Part shown: positions 10,690-20,927 of the stretch, in pieces
Layout: every line of letters begins with the position of its first letter
How positions within the stretch are numbered: position 1 is the stretch's first letter
Assembly: GCF_038007965.1 (NCBI RefSeq)
Contig: NZ_JBBOYD010000001.1
Span: 2,768,501 to 2,832,500 of the forward strand
DNA length: 64,000 bases
Reading direction: 5' to 3'
Source: Niallia sp. FSL W8-0635
GTDB taxonomy: Bacteria; Bacillota; Bacilli; Bacillales; Cytobacillaceae
Made by a program: the position numbers and the translations under genes
Notes under the pieces: generated by a model
Told to the model about the DNA's origin: nothing
Seen by the model: only the letters and a program-made list of their open reading frames with translations
The model's database searches: none

Positions 10690-10826
10690 AAGCTCACTCC
10701 TACCATATGTATTAGACTAGCAAACAGGCTCATTCATGAAGAATTTAACATAAAAATCCAAATATTGCAAAAGGTTTTTTAAGCGTTTTCATACTATGTG
10801 ATACTATTAATGATAAACATTTCCTA

Positions 10827-11789
10827 TTAAAATTTGCGTTTCCCTAAATATTTAGCAATATTAATAAGTGCCGATTTTGCTTTTCCATTTGGCAAATCAC
10901 GAATAGTATGAAGAGCCTTATTTAAATACATATCACTAATGTGCAAGGATCGATCAATTGCATCTGTATTTTTAATACTAGCAATAACCTCCGTTAATTC
11001 TTTTTTCCCCATGTCTTCATGGACTGTCATTACTTGTTTTCGGACCTCTTCTTTTTCCATTGCAAATAAAACAGGCAATGTTATATTTCCTTGAAGTAAA
11101 TCTCCGCCAGCAGGTTTCCCCAATTCTTTTTCTGTACCAACAAAATCAAGTACATCATCTATAATTTGATAAGACATACCAACATAATAGCCAAATTTAT
11201 TTAACTTTTGCTGATACTCTTCCTCGACATCCGAAACGATTGCACCCACCAAAGAGCTAGCTGATATTAATAGAGCTGTTTTTCTTTTTATTCTACGAAA
11301 ATAATCTTTAATATTTTGATCAAATCGGTATTTGTCTTCTATTTGCTGAATTTCTCCGATACAAAGTTCCACTATTGTATTGGCAAGAACTCGGTGTGCT
11401 TCTGGCTTATTTATCTCACTCATAATTTCTATCGATCGAGCAAAAATATAATCCCCTGTATACATTGCAACCTTATTATCCCACTTAGCTTTTATAGTTG
11501 GCTGACCTCTTCTTAAATCTGAATCATCTATTACATCATCGTGAACTAACGATGCCATATGAATTAATTCTAATGAGATAGCAGCCTTTTTTATTTTATG
11601 AATATCGTAATTCCCAAACTGTCCCGCAAGCAATACGAATATTGGTCGAATTCTTTTTCCGCCTGCTTGTAATAAATGTAATGAGGATTCTCGCAAAATA
11701 ATGGAGTTTGCATGAACTGTTTCTTCTAATGCTTCCTCAATTTTTTCTATATCAGAATTCAAAAATGAGTACATCATTTTTAATTTCAC
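10827..11789 (-). CDS. hepT: Heptaprenyl diphosphate synthase component II
   Basis: Catalytic subunit of the two-part prenyltransferase that builds the C35 side chain of menaquinone-7 from FPP and IPP. Both aspartate-rich motifs are present: LVHDDVIDDSDLRRG (first, DDxxD) and YQIIDDVLDFVG (second). GGKRIRP and the GDYIF region also match the family. The 320-residue start is a GTG with GGTGGTAG upstream. It pairs with hepS at 12820. A 325-bp spacer separates it from menG, longer than expected in the operon. Confidence 0.94.
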   Translation of the reverse strand: MKLKMMYSFLNSDIEKIEEALEETVHANSIILRESSLHLLQAGGKRIRPIFVLLAGQFGNYDIHKIKKAAISLELIHMASLVHDDVIDDSDLRRGQPTIKAKWDNKVAMYTGDYIFARSIEIMSEINKPEAHRVLANTIVELCIGEIQQIEDKYRFDQNIKDYFRRIKRKTALLISASSLVGAIVSDVEEEYQQKLNKFGYYVGMSYQIIDDVLDFVGTEKELGKPAGGDLLQGNITLPVLFAMEKEEVRKQVMTVHEDMGKKELTEVIASIKNTDAIDRSLHISDMYLNKALHTIRDLPNGKAKSALINIAKYLGKRKF

Positions 11790-12114
11790 TAACTACCACC
11801 CAACTTGTATCGATATTTTGAAATAATTATGTATTTTTTTACTACACCTTAAAACATGTAGATTTATAATATGTTTCAATAAGTGAGCAGTCATCATTCA
11901 CTTCCCTTTTCATAGGCAAATTCTATTCTCATTTGTTTACCTAATCCCACTGGAGTCTTAAGTGTATTTCAGGCTGCTCAGTATTTCTAATTAATTTATT
12001 TTTGAAAAACAACAATCTTTAAGAAAACAACCATTGCTTAAAACCTTTCTTAAAAACAAAATCTATTCTTAATGACTTCCAACTCTATAAATAATAATTA
12101 GTAATGTTCACTTT
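11790..12114. other. 325-bp spacer between hepT and menG
   Basis: AT-rich DNA with no convincing ORF or strong terminator. In related genomes hepS, menG and hepT are close together, so this gap may hold a second promoter for hepT or the relic of an insertion. I see no repeat that proves either. Confidence 0.4.
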
Positions 12115-12816
12115 TTACTTATAACCGAAGTGAACTGCTGCCACGCCGCCAAAATAAGGCTTATAGCCTACTTTCTTCAAGCCTGCTTCTTCAAACATAG
12201 TAGCAAGTTCTTTCATACCTGGAAAGTCACGTGCAGATTCTTGTAGCCATGAATATTCCTTATAGCTTTTGGCAAATAGTTTACCGAAAAGTGGCATGAT
12301 ATAGCTAAAATATAAATAATAACCTTGTCTAAAAATAGGCATGGTTGGCTGTGATGTTTCTAGACAAACAACCATCCCCCCAGGTTTTACTACTCTTCTC
12401 ATTTCTTTTAAAACGGTTAAATAGTCTGGAACATTTCGTAAACCAAAGCCGATTGTGACGAAATCAAAATGATTATCAGCAAATGGCAATTCCATTGCAT
12501 TCCCATGAATTAGTTGTATGTTTTGATAGTCAGTTGTTTTTTGTTTCCCAATGCTTAACATATTTTCACTAAAATCAAGACCAATCACTTGTCCATTAGG
12601 TCCAACTTGCTCCGCTAAGCTAATGGTCCAATCAGCCGTTCCACAGCATACATCTAAACACATTGCGCCTTTTGGGACATTCATACGTTTCATCGTATCT
12701 TTCCGCCATAATTTATGCTGCTGAAAGCTAATAACGGAATTCATTTTATCATAGTTACCATAAATCTTTTCAAATACATTATGTACCTTTTCTTCTTTAG
12801 ACTGCTGCTCTTGCAT
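12115..12816 (-). CDS. menG: Demethylmenaquinone methyltransferase
   Basis: Last step of menaquinone synthesis: SAM-dependent C-methylation of the ring (UbiE/MenG family; menH in older B. subtilis naming). Family signatures are [13 protein letters not shown] motif [34 protein letters not shown] and CLETSQPT. 233 residues. It starts 3 bp after the hepS stop with RBS GAAGGG, so it is coupled to hepS. Confidence 0.95.
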   Translation of the reverse strand: MQEQQSKEEKVHNVFEKIYGNYDKMNSVISFQQHKLWRKDTMKRMNVPKGAMCLDVCCGTADWTISLAEQVGPNGQVIGLDFSENMLSIGKQKTTDYQNIQLIHGNAMELPFADNHFDFVTIGFGLRNVPDYLTVLKEMRRVVKPGGMVVCLETSQPTMPIFRQGYYLYFSYIMPLFGKLFAKSYKEYSWLQESARDFPGMKELATMFEEAGLKKVGYKPYFGGVAAVHFGYK

Positions 12817-12819
12817 TTT

Positions 12820-13611
12820 TTACCCTTCCTCTACGTACAATTGTTGTTTGTTTATTACATTTAATAACTGACAGACATTTTCTCGAAACTCAGCTTGTAA
12901 TGCAGGAAGATTTTCTAGTAACTCTTCTACGCGAGAGCTTGACTCTTTAATATATTTATCTAACACTGCATCTTTATTATTTAATGCTATTAAATGGTTA
13001 TTATTCTCATACTTACAAAAAGCCTCTACCACCATTGAAGTGTTTGTATGATAAAATAACTCTTTTTCTTTTCGGATTCGATGAAGAAATACGGTTTCCT
13101 CAACCAAAGCTTTCCATCCATCCAAGTGATAAAAGTCCACAAGTTTTTGGATTAATGCACCTTCGATATTTTTTAAACTCTTTATTACTTGATCTATATT
13201 TTTGGCATTATGATGGTAAAAATATATTTTATTCTCATTAACCTCTTTAATGCCTTCTGCTAAAAATTTCAGCATTTTAAAGTCTTCCATTTCAGCCAAT
13301 ATTTTATAATATTGTCCACTGTATAAATCACCTGCTAATACAGTTAACTGTCTATTTCTTTCATTCCCTTTATGCATCTTTTCATTTGTTACTAGCTCAT
13401 GGGTATCAAGGGCAATCTGAATAAGTGTAATAGTTGTTGCGTATGTAATAATATCTTGTTTTTTTATATTTGCCTGTAATAAGACAGATATTGTTAGTAA
13501 TAGCTTCTGCTCATCCAAATTCGGATTTGGTATATGTTTTTGCAAATAATGATTCGCGGTTTTCTCAGCCACTCTTATTTTTACTCTCTCTAATAATTCT
13601 TGTATAGCCAT
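12820..13611 (-). CDS. hepS: Heptaprenyl diphosphate synthase component I
   Basis: Small regulatory or chain-length subunit of heptaprenyl diphosphate synthase, required with HepT for menaquinone-7 side chain synthesis. It matches the HEPPP_synt_1 type: helical, with DTHELVTNEK and VLAGDLYSGQYY near residues 80-105. The frame is open from 13632, but AAGGGTG is spaced correctly for the ATG at 13611, giving 263 residues. In B. subtilis mtrA and mtrB lie between hbs and hepS; neither is present here. Confidence 0.88.
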   Translation of the reverse strand: MAIQELLERVKIRVAEKTANHYLQKHIPNPNLDEQKLLLTISVLLQANIKKQDIITYATTITLIQIALDTHELVTNEKMHKGNERNRQLTVLAGDLYSGQYYKILAEMEDFKMLKFLAEGIKEVNENKIYFYHHNAKNIDQVIKSLKNIEGALIQKLVDFYHLDGWKALVEETVFLHRIRKEKELFYHTNTSMVVEAFCKYENNNHLIALNNKDAVLDKYIKESSSRVEELLENLPALQAEFRENVCQLLNVINKQQLYVEEG

Positions 13612-13903
13612 AACATCACCCTTGTTCCCCATTTATTCCAATATTCGCGGTTATCTATTCATACTCTTTTATAAATTGTTGACTTTCTGATTCAAAACCA
13701 TTCAAGGATTCCAATCTTATTCCTAAAAAAATCAATAGTCTATAAAAGAGCTTTTCCATTTCTATCACATATTCTAAATATTATATCACAAGAGAATGTA
13801 AAGGGATAGAATAGCTACTTAGGAAAGAATTTTCTCTCTTAATCAAATTTATCTACTCATTTTGAGTACTAAGTTTTATCTCGTTTCTTCTAAAAAATCG
13901 CAT

Positions 13904-13931
13904 AAAAAAACCGCGATAATTTCGCGGTTTT
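13904..13931 (-). terminator. Intrinsic terminator of hbs
   Basis: On the minus strand AAAACCGCGA pairs with TCGCGGTTTT around a short loop and is followed by a T run. It lies 29 bp after the hbs stop and should isolate hbs from hepS. Confidence 0.85.
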
Positions 13932-13959
13932 AGTGAAATACTATTATTGTATGTAATTA

Positions 13960-14232
13960 TTATTTCACTGCATCTTTAAGTGCTTTACCTGGTTTAAAAG
14001 CAGGAACTTTACTTGCTGCGATTTCAATTTCTTCACCAGTTTGTGGGTTACGACCTTTACGAGCCGCACGCTCACGTACCTCAAAGTTACCAAAACCGAT
14101 AAGTTGTACTTTATCACCATCTTTTAAAGCATTCAAGATTGTATCGAAAACAGCGTCAACTGCTTTAGTAGCGTCCTTTTTTGATAGTTCACTTGCTTCA
14201 GCAACTGCATTGATTAATTCTGTCTTGTTCAT
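13960..14232 (-). CDS. hbs: DNA-binding protein HU
   Basis: Histone-like nucleoid protein of 90 residues that bends and compacts DNA as a dimer. The sequence [20 protein letters not shown], the core [19 protein letters not shown] and the arm tip with TGEEIEI and [11 protein letters not shown] are diagnostic. A GTG at 14241 lies inside the RBS; the ideal GGAGGTG six bases before the ATG at 14232 decides the start. It stands as a single-gene unit with its own terminator. Confidence 0.97.
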   Translation of the reverse strand: MNKTELINAVAEASELSKKDATKAVDAVFDTILNALKDGDKVQLIGFGNFEVRERAARKGRNPQTGEEIEIAASKVPAFKPGKALKDAVK

Positions 14233-14757
14233 GCCTTTCACCTCCTCCCGAGTGTTTCAAATAAAAGCTTAAAATTAGTTTCATATCTTTATTTGTAAAC
14301 AAATTAACGGAATTATATACGTCTTACCGAATTTTTTCTTAAATGACATATATTTGTACACTCAAAGAATTATTCAAGTATAAAGCAACTTAAATCTTTT
14401 AAGAAAGATTAAGAAACCTTATATAACGCTAATTCCTTTAAAAGATTATCATAATCATTTATGCATATCAAGAAATTTTATATATTGATAGCAATATTTT
14501 CTCATTTTGAAATAAAAGCGTAACATTACACCCATATAATTACCATTTTAACCCAAAATTAAACTTACTACATTACTAATTGGAAGTAGTTTTTATTAAA
14601 AAAAATAGTGGTATAAGATAAAAAAGCTTTCTTACTATTTAAAAAGTATGATGACAGATTCGTTCTACTATATATACGCTGAGGGGTAAAGCAAAGTATT
14701 TTTCTACGTTTTAGCAAAGAATTTTCCTTACTCTAATAAAAATGCCCATACACACAC
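14233..14757. other. Long AT-rich leader region of hbs, no gene seen
   Basis: About 525 bp between hbs and the spoIVA terminator. No ORF with an RBS is visible on either strand. Very AT-rich tracts with many T/A runs are compatible with multiple promoters for the strongly expressed hbs gene. I cannot assign specific boxes with confidence. Confidence 0.5.
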
Positions 14758-14787
14758 AAAAAAAAGAACCCTAAAAATAGAGTTCTT
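14758..14787 (-). terminator. Intrinsic terminator of spoIVA
   Basis: AAGAACTCT pairs with AGGGTTCTT and is followed by eight T residues on the minus strand, overlapping the spoIVA stop region. Confidence 0.8.
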
Positions 14788-16264
14788 ACAAAATAATTGC
14801 TATTAGTCCACCAGATCCTTCATTGATAATTCTTTCTAATGTTTCTTTCAATTTATAGCGAGCATTTTCTGGCATAAGGGAAAGCTTAGCCTGAATTCCT
14901 TCTCGGACAATAGAGCTTAAGCTTCGTCCAAAGATATCTGAATTCCAAATAGATAATGGATCATCTTCAAAATCCTGCATTAAGTATCTAACTAATTCCT
15001 CACTTTGTTTTTCAGATCCAATAATTGGCGCAAATTCACTTTCTACATCTACCTTAATCATATGGATAGACGGCGCAACAGCTTTAAGCCTAACTCCAAA
15101 TCTTGAGCCCTGACGGATAATTTCTGGTTCATCTAAGCTCATATCTACTAAAGATGGAGCTGCTATCCCGTAGCCTGTTTGCTTCACCATTTTTAATGCA
15201 TCTGAAATTTGATCATATTCCGTTTTTGCATGAGCAAAATCTTGCATCAATTCTAGTAGATGGTCTTTTCCTCTAATCTCAACCCCTACAATTTCTTTCA
15301 AAATATCATCATATAACTCATCTGGTGCAAATAGATCAATTTCCGCAATCCCTTGCCCCATTTCAATTCCTGCAAGACCTGCATTTTCAATAAATTCATA
15401 TTCACTAAATTGAGATACTACTCTATCTACATCTCTTAATCTCTTAATGTCTTTTACTGTTTCTTTCACTGCTTCTTGATAATTATCTCTTAACCAATGA
15501 TTTTCTCTTAATACCATTACCCAGCTTGGCAAATTAACATTAACTTCCAAAACCGGAAACTCGAATAATGCTTCACGCATCACATTTAAGACATCTGTTT
15601 CGCGCATACTTTCTACACTCATAGCAATTACTGGGATGTCGTATTTCTCAGAAAGCTCATTCTTTAATGCCTCCGTATTAGGATGATACGGCTGTGCGCT
15701 GTTTATAATCATAATAAACGGTTTTCCAACCTCTTTTAGTTCTTCAATTACTCTATTCTCAGCCTCTAGATAATTGCTTCTCGGAATGTCCCCAATTGTA
15801 CCATCTGTAGTAATGACTACTCCAATTGTACTGTGTTCTTGAATTACCTTTCTAGTTCCGATTTCAGCAGCTTCATGAAATGGAATAGGCTCTTCATACC
15901 AAGGTGTATTTATCATTCTCGGTCCATTCTCATCCTCATACCCTTGTGCTCCAGGTACTGTATAGCCAACACAATCAACAAGCCTAATATTCACTTCTAA
16001 TCCATCATCTACTTTAATAGAGGCCGCTTGATTCGGAACGAACTTCGGTTCTGTTGTCATAATTGTTTTTCCTGCTGCACTTTGAGGAAGCTCATCTTTT
16101 GTTCGTGTTCTTTCCCCTTCATTTTCCATATTCGGAATGACAACTAATTCCATGAATTTTTTTATAAAAGTTGATTTTCCAGTACGTACTGCACCTACTA
16201 CACCTAAGTAAATATCACCGCCCGTTCTTTCGGCAATATCTTTAAAAATATTTACCTTTTCCAA
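14786..16264 (-). CDS. spoIVA: Stage IV sporulation protein A, coat-base ATPase
   Basis: Structural ATPase that polymerises on the outer forespore membrane to form the basement layer of the spore coat. The N-terminal P-loop is GVVGAVRTGKSTF, with DCVGYTVPGA as the switch region. The C-terminus ends EGSGGLIAIIL, the conserved membrane/SpoVM-contacting tail. An upstream ATG at 16312 is open, but the GGAGGGG RBS just before TTG at 16264 gives exactly 492 residues, the B. subtilis length. Expected to be transcribed in the mother cell by SigE (family knowledge). Confidence 0.97.
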   Translation of the reverse strand: MEKVNIFKDIAERTGGDIYLGVVGAVRTGKSTFIKKFMELVVIPNMENEGERTRTKDELPQSAAGKTIMTTEPKFVPNQAASIKVDDGLEVNIRLVDCVGYTVPGAQGYEDENGPRMINTPWYEEPIPFHEAAEIGTRKVIQEHSTIGVVITTDGTIGDIPRSNYLEAENRVIEELKEVGKPFIMIINSAQPYHPNTEALKNELSEKYDIPVIAMSVESMRETDVLNVMREALFEFPVLEVNVNLPSWVMVLRENHWLRDNYQEAVKETVKDIKRLRDVDRVVSQFSEYEFIENAGLAGIEMGQGIAEIDLFAPDELYDDILKEIVGVEIRGKDHLLELMQDFAHAKTEYDQISDALKMVKQTGYGIAAPSLVDMSLDEPEIIRQGSRFGVRLKAVAPSIHMIKVDVESEFAPIIGSEKQSEELVRYLMQDFEDDPLSIWNSDIFGRSLSSIVREGIQAKLSLMPENARYKLKETLERIINEGSGGLIAIIL

Positions 16265-16504
16265 GTGATCCCCTCCTGAACTTTTCCTAGTACATGGGAT
16301 AGAATTATCCATTTAATACTATTAGACAATATATATTTATGATGTTGTCCTATCTCTTTATGACTTATTTTTTATTTTTCCTCCTTTTTTTTTGCTAGTT
16401 TTTATATTTACATAGCAAGTTAATTGTTTATGAACGCATAAATGGTCCCCAATGATACGTTTTATTTGTTACTCGAACTAGCATCATTCATATAAAGGCA
16501 ATCA

Positions 16505-16723
16505 TTATCCCATTAATCTTTTATGCATAAAATAAAAAACCTTCTCTTCAATATATACAAGAAGAGAAGGGATATGACATTTTTGTTTGGAAAAGAGATA
16601 GAAATGAGACAAGGATGGGATGAATAAAGTTCGTAAGCATAGTCTATTAAGAATTGCAAACTCATTCTTGACATCATAACGGTCATAAAATGTCTCATTT
16701 AGACTGACGTGGAAACGTATCAT
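16505..16723 (-). CDS. Small orphan ORF in a self-contained transcription unit, unrecognised
   Basis: A 72-codon frame with an ideal AAGGAGGG RBS 5 nt before the ATG. A TATAAT box lies just upstream at 16743-16748, and the gpsA terminator ends behind it. The frame runs straight through a strong hairpin at 16540-16570 that should end transcription after about 56 codons, so a full-length product is doubtful. The product (MIRFHVSLNETFYDRYDVKN and on) matches nothing I recognise. Alternatives are a small RNA, a leader-type peptide, or the remnant of a gene between gpsA and spoIVA. Confidence 0.3.
   Translation of the reverse strand: MIRFHVSLNETFYDRYDVKNEFAILNRLCLRTLFIPSLSHFYLFSKQKCHIPSLLVYIEEKVFYFMHKRLMG
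16540..16570 (-). terminator. Terminator inside the small orphan ORF
   Basis: CCTTCTCTTC pairs perfectly with GAAGAGAAGG around an 11-nt loop and is followed by a T-rich run on the minus strand. It would end a transcript of about 190 nt starting near 16736. Confidence 0.75.
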
Positions 16724-16742
16724 TCAACCCTCCTTCATTGTA

Positions 16743-16772
16743 ATTATAGGCAAAAAATATTGGATAAAACAA
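16743..16772 (-). promoter_or_regulatory. Putative SigA promoter of the small unit
   Basis: TATAAT at 16748-16743, with TTGTTT 18 bp upstream overlapping the T tract of the gpsA terminator. The predicted transcript would begin almost at the RBS. The -10 box is good and the -35 weak. Confidence 0.45.
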
Positions 16773-16813
16773 AAAAATCAAAGTAAAAAGTAGGGGAAAC
16801 TTCTTACTTTGAT
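16770..16813 (-). terminator. Intrinsic terminator of gpsA
   Basis: ATCAAAGTAA pairs with TTACTTTGAT (10 of 10) around a 17-nt loop, followed by TTTTTTT on the minus strand. It isolates der-gpsA from the small unit and spoIVA. Confidence 0.85.
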
Positions 16814-16978
16814 TATTCATTGACTATTTGACCCAAACCCTGTTCATTCCACTAGGTTGCTTCAAAGCATTTTATGTTATTACTTACATTTTCGATCCAT
16901 TAAAACGCCTATATTTGCATAAAAAGATTCCTTTTTCATCCTTTTATAAAAAAGGATTTACGAATACACATCTTTTTC

Positions 16979-18031
16979 TTATTCTATGTATTGGGAGGCA
17001 AGAATGTTTATTAAATCTTCCATTTCATTTGTTTTCCCTCTTGCCATTAGGCTCTCTACAGCCCCTTTTGCATCTTGACCATTAAATAAAATTTGGTATA
17101 GGGCATTGGTAATAGGCATACTTACATCGTATTTTTCAGACAGTTGTTGTGCTGCTTTTGTTGTACGAATCCCTTCCACAACCATTCCCATTTTATCTAG
17201 AACTTCTTCTAACTTTTGACCTTTTCCAAGCATATTACCTGCTCTCCAGTTTCTAGAATGGACACTTGTACAAGTAACAATCAAATCTCCAATTCCAGTC
17301 AGACCTGCAAATGTGAGCGGATTCGCACCCATTCTCGTTCCTAGTCTTGCCATTTCTGCAAGGCCTCTTGTGATCAATGCAGCCTTCGCATTGTCACCAA
17401 ACCCTAAACCATCAGCAATCCCTGCACAAACAGCAATTATATTTTTTAATGCTCCGCCAATTTCAACACCAATTAAATCTGGATTTGTATAAACTCGAAA
17501 ATTATGATTAATAAATAAATCCTGTACTAGCTCCGCTTCAGTCATATTCTTAGAGGATACTGTAACGGTCGTAGGGTGACGTAGACTCACTTCCTCCGCA
17601 TGACTAGGGCCTGATAGTACAACAATGCTTTTACGCTTATTTTCAGGTATCTCTTCCTCGAGTATTTCAGAAATTCGCATTAATGTTCCAGGTTCTATTC
17701 CTTTACTAACATGAACGAATGTTTTCGGCCCATTAATATATGGCAGCAATTGCGAAGTTACCTCACGCATCGCTTTTGTTGGTACAGCCAAAATAATAAA
17801 ATCTACATCACGTACACTTTCTTCTAAAGAAGTAGTTCCCACTACTTCTTTAGGCAAGGTAATATCGGGTAAATATTTGCTATTTACATGGAGGCTATTT
17901 ATCCCAGCAATAGTTTTCTCATCTTTACCCCAAATACGGACACTGTGACCATTGTCGCCAAGTACTAATGAAAGTGCTGTTCCCCAGCTACCAGCGCCAA
18001 TCATCGCTACGGATTTTTTATCTTTCATCAT
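16979..18031 (-). CDS. gpsA: Glycerol-3-phosphate dehydrogenase [NAD(P)+]
   Basis: Reduces dihydroxyacetone phosphate to sn-glycerol-3-phosphate for phospholipid synthesis. The N-terminal dinucleotide fold has [13 protein letters not shown]. The catalytic lysine lies in [14 protein letters not shown], and [20 protein letters not shown] is the family signature. An in-frame GTG at 18040 overlaps the RBS; GAGGTG at 6 nt favours ATG at 18031, giving 350 residues. It follows der after 14 bp and is probably co-transcribed with it. Confidence 0.95.
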   Translation of the reverse strand: MMKDKKSVAMIGAGSWGTALSLVLGDNGHSVRIWGKDEKTIAGINSLHVNSKYLPDITLPKEVVGTTSLEESVRDVDFIILAVPTKAMREVTSQLLPYINGPKTFVHVSKGIEPGTLMRISEILEEEIPENKRKSIVVLSGPSHAEEVSLRHPTTVTVSSKNMTEAELVQDLFINHNFRVYTNPDLIGVEIGGALKNIIAVCAGIADGLGFGDNAKAALITRGLAEMARLGTRMGANPLTFAGLTGIGDLIVTCTSVHSRNWRAGNMLGKGQKLEEVLDKMGMVVEGIRTTKAAQQLSEKYDVSMPITNALYQILFNGQDAKGAVESLMARGKTNEMEDLINILASQYIE

Positions 18032-18045
18032 TCTTAACACCTCTT

Positions 18046-19356
18046 TTATTTTCTTTCTCTTGCAAAGATTTTAATCGGAGTTCCTTCAAAACCAAATGCA
18101 TCTCTAATTCGATTTTCTAAAAATCGCTCATAAGAAAAGTGAAGTAATTCTGGATCATTTACAAACACTACAAAGGTTGGCGGTCCAACAGCAACTTGCG
18201 TAGTATAATATATTTTTAGTCGTTTTCCTTTGTCTGTTGGAGTAGGATTCATTGCTACAGCGTCCATAATGACATCATTTAACACACTAGTTTCTACTCT
18301 GCGCGTATGATTTTCGCTAGCAACTTTAATCATTGGTATTAAAGTATGAATACGTTTTTTCGTTTTAGCAGAAAGGAAAACAATTGGAGCATAATCCAAA
18401 AATAAGAAATGTTCCCTAATGTTTTGTTCAAAAGTTTTCATTGTTTTCTCGTCTTTTTCTACTGCATCCCATTTATTGACAACAATAATAATAGCTCTTC
18501 CAGCCTCATGTGCATATCCAGCTATTTTTTTATCCTGTTCAATAATTCCTTCTTCTCCATCAATGACAACTAAAACAACATCCGATCTTTCAATTGCACG
18601 TAATGCTCTTAATACACTGTATTTTTCTGTAGACTCGTATACTTTTCCTTTTTTTCTCATTCCTGCAGTATCAATAATTACGAACTCTTCGCCATTAACC
18701 GTTACCTCAGAATCAATTGCATCGCGCGTTGTTCCCGCTACATTACTTACAATTACACGATCTTCCCCTAACATTGCATTTACTAAAGAAGATTTTCCAA
18801 CGTTAGGTCTCCCAATTAGAGAAAATTTTATAACATCATCATCATAATCCTTTGTATCGCGCTTTGGAAAATGCTTTGCAGCTTCATCCAATAAATCCCC
18901 AAGACCTAAACCATGTGATCCTGAAATTGGAAATGGTTCTCCAAAACCTAACGCATAAAAATCATAAATTTGATCTCTCATATCAGGATTATCAACTTTA
19001 TTGACTGCAAGTACTACAGGTTTTTTTGCCTTATATAAAATTTTTGCAACTTCTTCATCTGCAGAAGTAACGCCTTCACGACCATTTGTTATAAAGATAA
19101 TAACATCTGCTTCTTCTATTGCTATCTCCGCCTGCATGCGAATTTGATCTAAAAATGGTTCATCTCCTATATCAATACCACCTGTATCAATAAGGTTAAA
19201 ATCATGGTTTAACCATTCTGCTGAACTATAGATGCGATCTCTCGTTACACCTGGTATATCTTCTACAATTGAAATACGTTCTCCTACTATCCGATTAAAG
19301 ATAGTCGATTTCCCTACATTAGGTCGTCCAACTATCGCAATAACTGGTTTAGCCAT
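18046..19356 (-). CDS. der: Ribosome biogenesis GTPase Der (EngA)
   Basis: Essential GTPase for 50S subunit maturation. Two tandem G domains are visible: [15 protein letters not shown] and NKVD in the first, and [15 protein letters not shown] and NKWD in the second. A KH-like C-terminal domain ends [12 protein letters not shown]. The frame is open to 19425, but AAGGG about 10 nt before ATG 19356 gives 436 residues starting [17 protein letters not shown], as in B. subtilis. Confidence 0.97.
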   Translation of the reverse strand: MAKPVIAIVGRPNVGKSTIFNRIVGERISIVEDIPGVTRDRIYSSAEWLNHDFNLIDTGGIDIGDEPFLDQIRMQAEIAIEEADVIIFITNGREGVTSADEEVAKILYKAKKPVVLAVNKVDNPDMRDQIYDFYALGFGEPFPISGSHGLGLGDLLDEAAKHFPKRDTKDYDDDVIKFSLIGRPNVGKSSLVNAMLGEDRVIVSNVAGTTRDAIDSEVTVNGEEFVIIDTAGMRKKGKVYESTEKYSVLRALRAIERSDVVLVVIDGEEGIIEQDKKIAGYAHEAGRAIIIVVNKWDAVEKDEKTMKTFEQNIREHFLFLDYAPIVFLSAKTKKRIHTLIPMIKVASENHTRRVETSVLNDVIMDAVAMNPTPTDKGKRLKIYYTTQVAVGPPTFVVFVNDPELLHFSYERFLENRIRDAFGFEGTPIKIFARERK

Positions 19357-19854
19357 CGCTATCATTCCCTTCACACATTTATCATTTATCCATGCAACAT
19401 GATTCCTCGGCAATGAGCCCTTCAAAGCTAGGTAATCAAGGTGTTAAAGAACATTCTTAGATTATTTATTAGTTTATGAACGCAAGCACTTAAAAATTGT
19501 ACCTTACGCTTTTATAGCTTCGTCTACAATAGAATTCTTTATCAGTCGAACTTGTTGTTTTTTAGTAAAAAACTGCTTATCAATCATGCTTAGATAGGAA
19601 TTTTAGATTCCTAATAAAATATAGCAATAATAAAGCAAAATGAAAAACTTATTCATAAGATTCTAAACAGAATGAAACCAATAATCAATTGCTCAAGTAA
19701 TACCCTTTAACAAAAAATCGTAAAAATAGGGGCTAACCCTAAGTAGTGAGGCAGACCCCTAACTAAAACATTTTATCAAAGAGATGATATACTAGCAACC
19801 TAAAACTGTATTTCTTTTTGTGTAACCATTTATTTTTTTAGATTTTTAAGACAT
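19357..19854. other. About 500-bp spacer between the YIEGIA operon and der, no gene seen
   Basis: AT-rich with scattered T runs; no ORF with an RBS on either strand. It should contain the der promoter and the end of the yphA-YIEGIA operon transcript. No clear strong terminator hairpin was found. Confidence 0.45.
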
Positions 19855-20040
19855 TTAATGTTTTACAATAATATAAACTTCCTCTCCAATTTTATGAGCA
19901 ATACCATCTAATATAGCTTCTAAGTTAGTGGCCACCTTCTCCATTTCAGTTGTATTTTCACAATAAAACACACCACAGCCTGGAGCAACCTTTTTTGGAT
20001 CAGTCGTAATAGAGGCTAATATGTATTTCTCTAAATTCAC
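19855..20040 (-). CDS. Capping complex subunit for YIEGIA, small protein
   Basis: A 61-residue protein (GTG start, GGGAGG RBS) whose start overlaps the stop of the YIEGIA gene (GTGA). It has two cysteines in PGCGVFYCEN and an acidic and amphipathic remainder with no membrane segment. Small proteins encoded immediately after YIEGIA genes in spore formers are annotated as its capping-complex partner. Translational coupling here supports a stoichiometric partner. The biochemical role is not deducible from sequence. Confidence 0.65.
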   Translation of the reverse strand: MNLEKYILASITTDPKKVAPGCGVFYCENTTEMEKVATNLEAILDGIAHKIGEEVYIIVKH

Positions 20041-20927
20041 TCTACCTCCCCCTCTCTTTCTATACGTTTACTTGGCATTCGAATAGCATTTTCTAACGTT
20101 GGAACGGCTCCAATAATCCGAATCGCTTTTTTTTCATTTTGTATTTGAGGTAAAACAAATACTGCCACCCTACCATCTTCTAAATCTCTTTTTGCTAACG
20201 GTACTAAGGCCGGAGTTCCTGAGTCTCGATAAACACCAAGAGCAGTGGTTACATCATATAAAATCGCTTGCCTTTGACCTAGGTTTGCTATAGTAGTTCT
20301 GGCATTAAAATTTTTAGGTGTTAAGATAAAGCCCATTCCGTATTTCAATACTTCCTTCTGCCGTTCTGGTAAGCCAATATTCATGATATAAATAGTATCA
20401 ACATATAAACCAGAATCTTTAAACGTCGGCTTCGAGTATGTAATATCCACAATATCCTTTAATTTACCACCTGACATCAGTTTTTTCGCTACAAAAACAG
20501 AGATGATCGCTGCAAGAATTCCTGTCCATACATTATAGGCAATATAGCCAAATGTGCTTATAAGTCCCGCAAACATAACTAAATAGTTTCTACTTTCAAA
20601 AGCAATGGCAATTCCTTCAATGTATGTTTTTCCTCTTGGAACCATTTCAAAACTATCTAATTCTGTTAGTGTGTTCCTTTCCATATTTCTAACCTCTCGA
20701 AACTGGGATGCTGCAACAGTTAAAAATGTAACTGCCGTATAATCTTTGTTTAGGATAGCTGGAATAGCTACCGCTCCTAAACCTGCCGCGATGAAGCCTA
20801 ATGCGATATGAATGATTTTCCCGTGTAGATATGTAGGATATTGACGATAATCTGTTCGCAACATATACATCCTTAAAGCTGTTCCAATAATTACTCCAAA
20901 TAGAATTGGATAAGTAAAATTACTCAT
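20037..20927 (-). CDS. YIEGIA-domain membrane protein (YphB/SeaA family)
   Basis: A 296-residue integral membrane protein carrying the eponymous motif in GKTYIEGIAIAFESRNYLV. Hydrophobic segments occur near residues 5-20, 40-75 and 120-155. A soluble C-terminal half follows (from about 170) with ILTPKNFNARTTIANLGQRQ. The family is restricted to spore formers, and B. subtilis YphB (SeaA) acts in spore envelope assembly. The start overlaps the yphA stop (ATGA). It forms a three-gene overlapping operon with yphA and the small partner. Confidence 0.85.
   Translation of the reverse strand: MSNFTYPILFGVIIGTALRMYMLRTDYRQYPTYLHGKIIHIALGFIAAGLGAVAIPAILNKDYTAVTFLTVAASQFREVRNMERNTLTELDSFEMVPRGKTYIEGIAIAFESRNYLVMFAGLISTFGYIAYNVWTGILAAIISVFVAKKLMSGGKLKDIVDITYSKPTFKDSGLYVDTIYIMNIGLPERQKEVLKYGMGFILTPKNFNARTTIANLGQRQAILYDVTTALGVYRDSGTPALVPLAKRDLEDGRVAVFVLPQIQNEKKAIRIIGAVPTLENAIRMPSKRIEREGEVE

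Noticed and set aside
14233..14757. Hidden small gene or RNA in the long hbs leader
   Set aside because: Only AT-rich sequence without RBS-led frames or stable stems could be found by eye.
16828..17085. 85-codon plus-strand frame at the end of gpsA
   Set aside because: It overlaps gpsA antisense; no RBS and no family resemblance.
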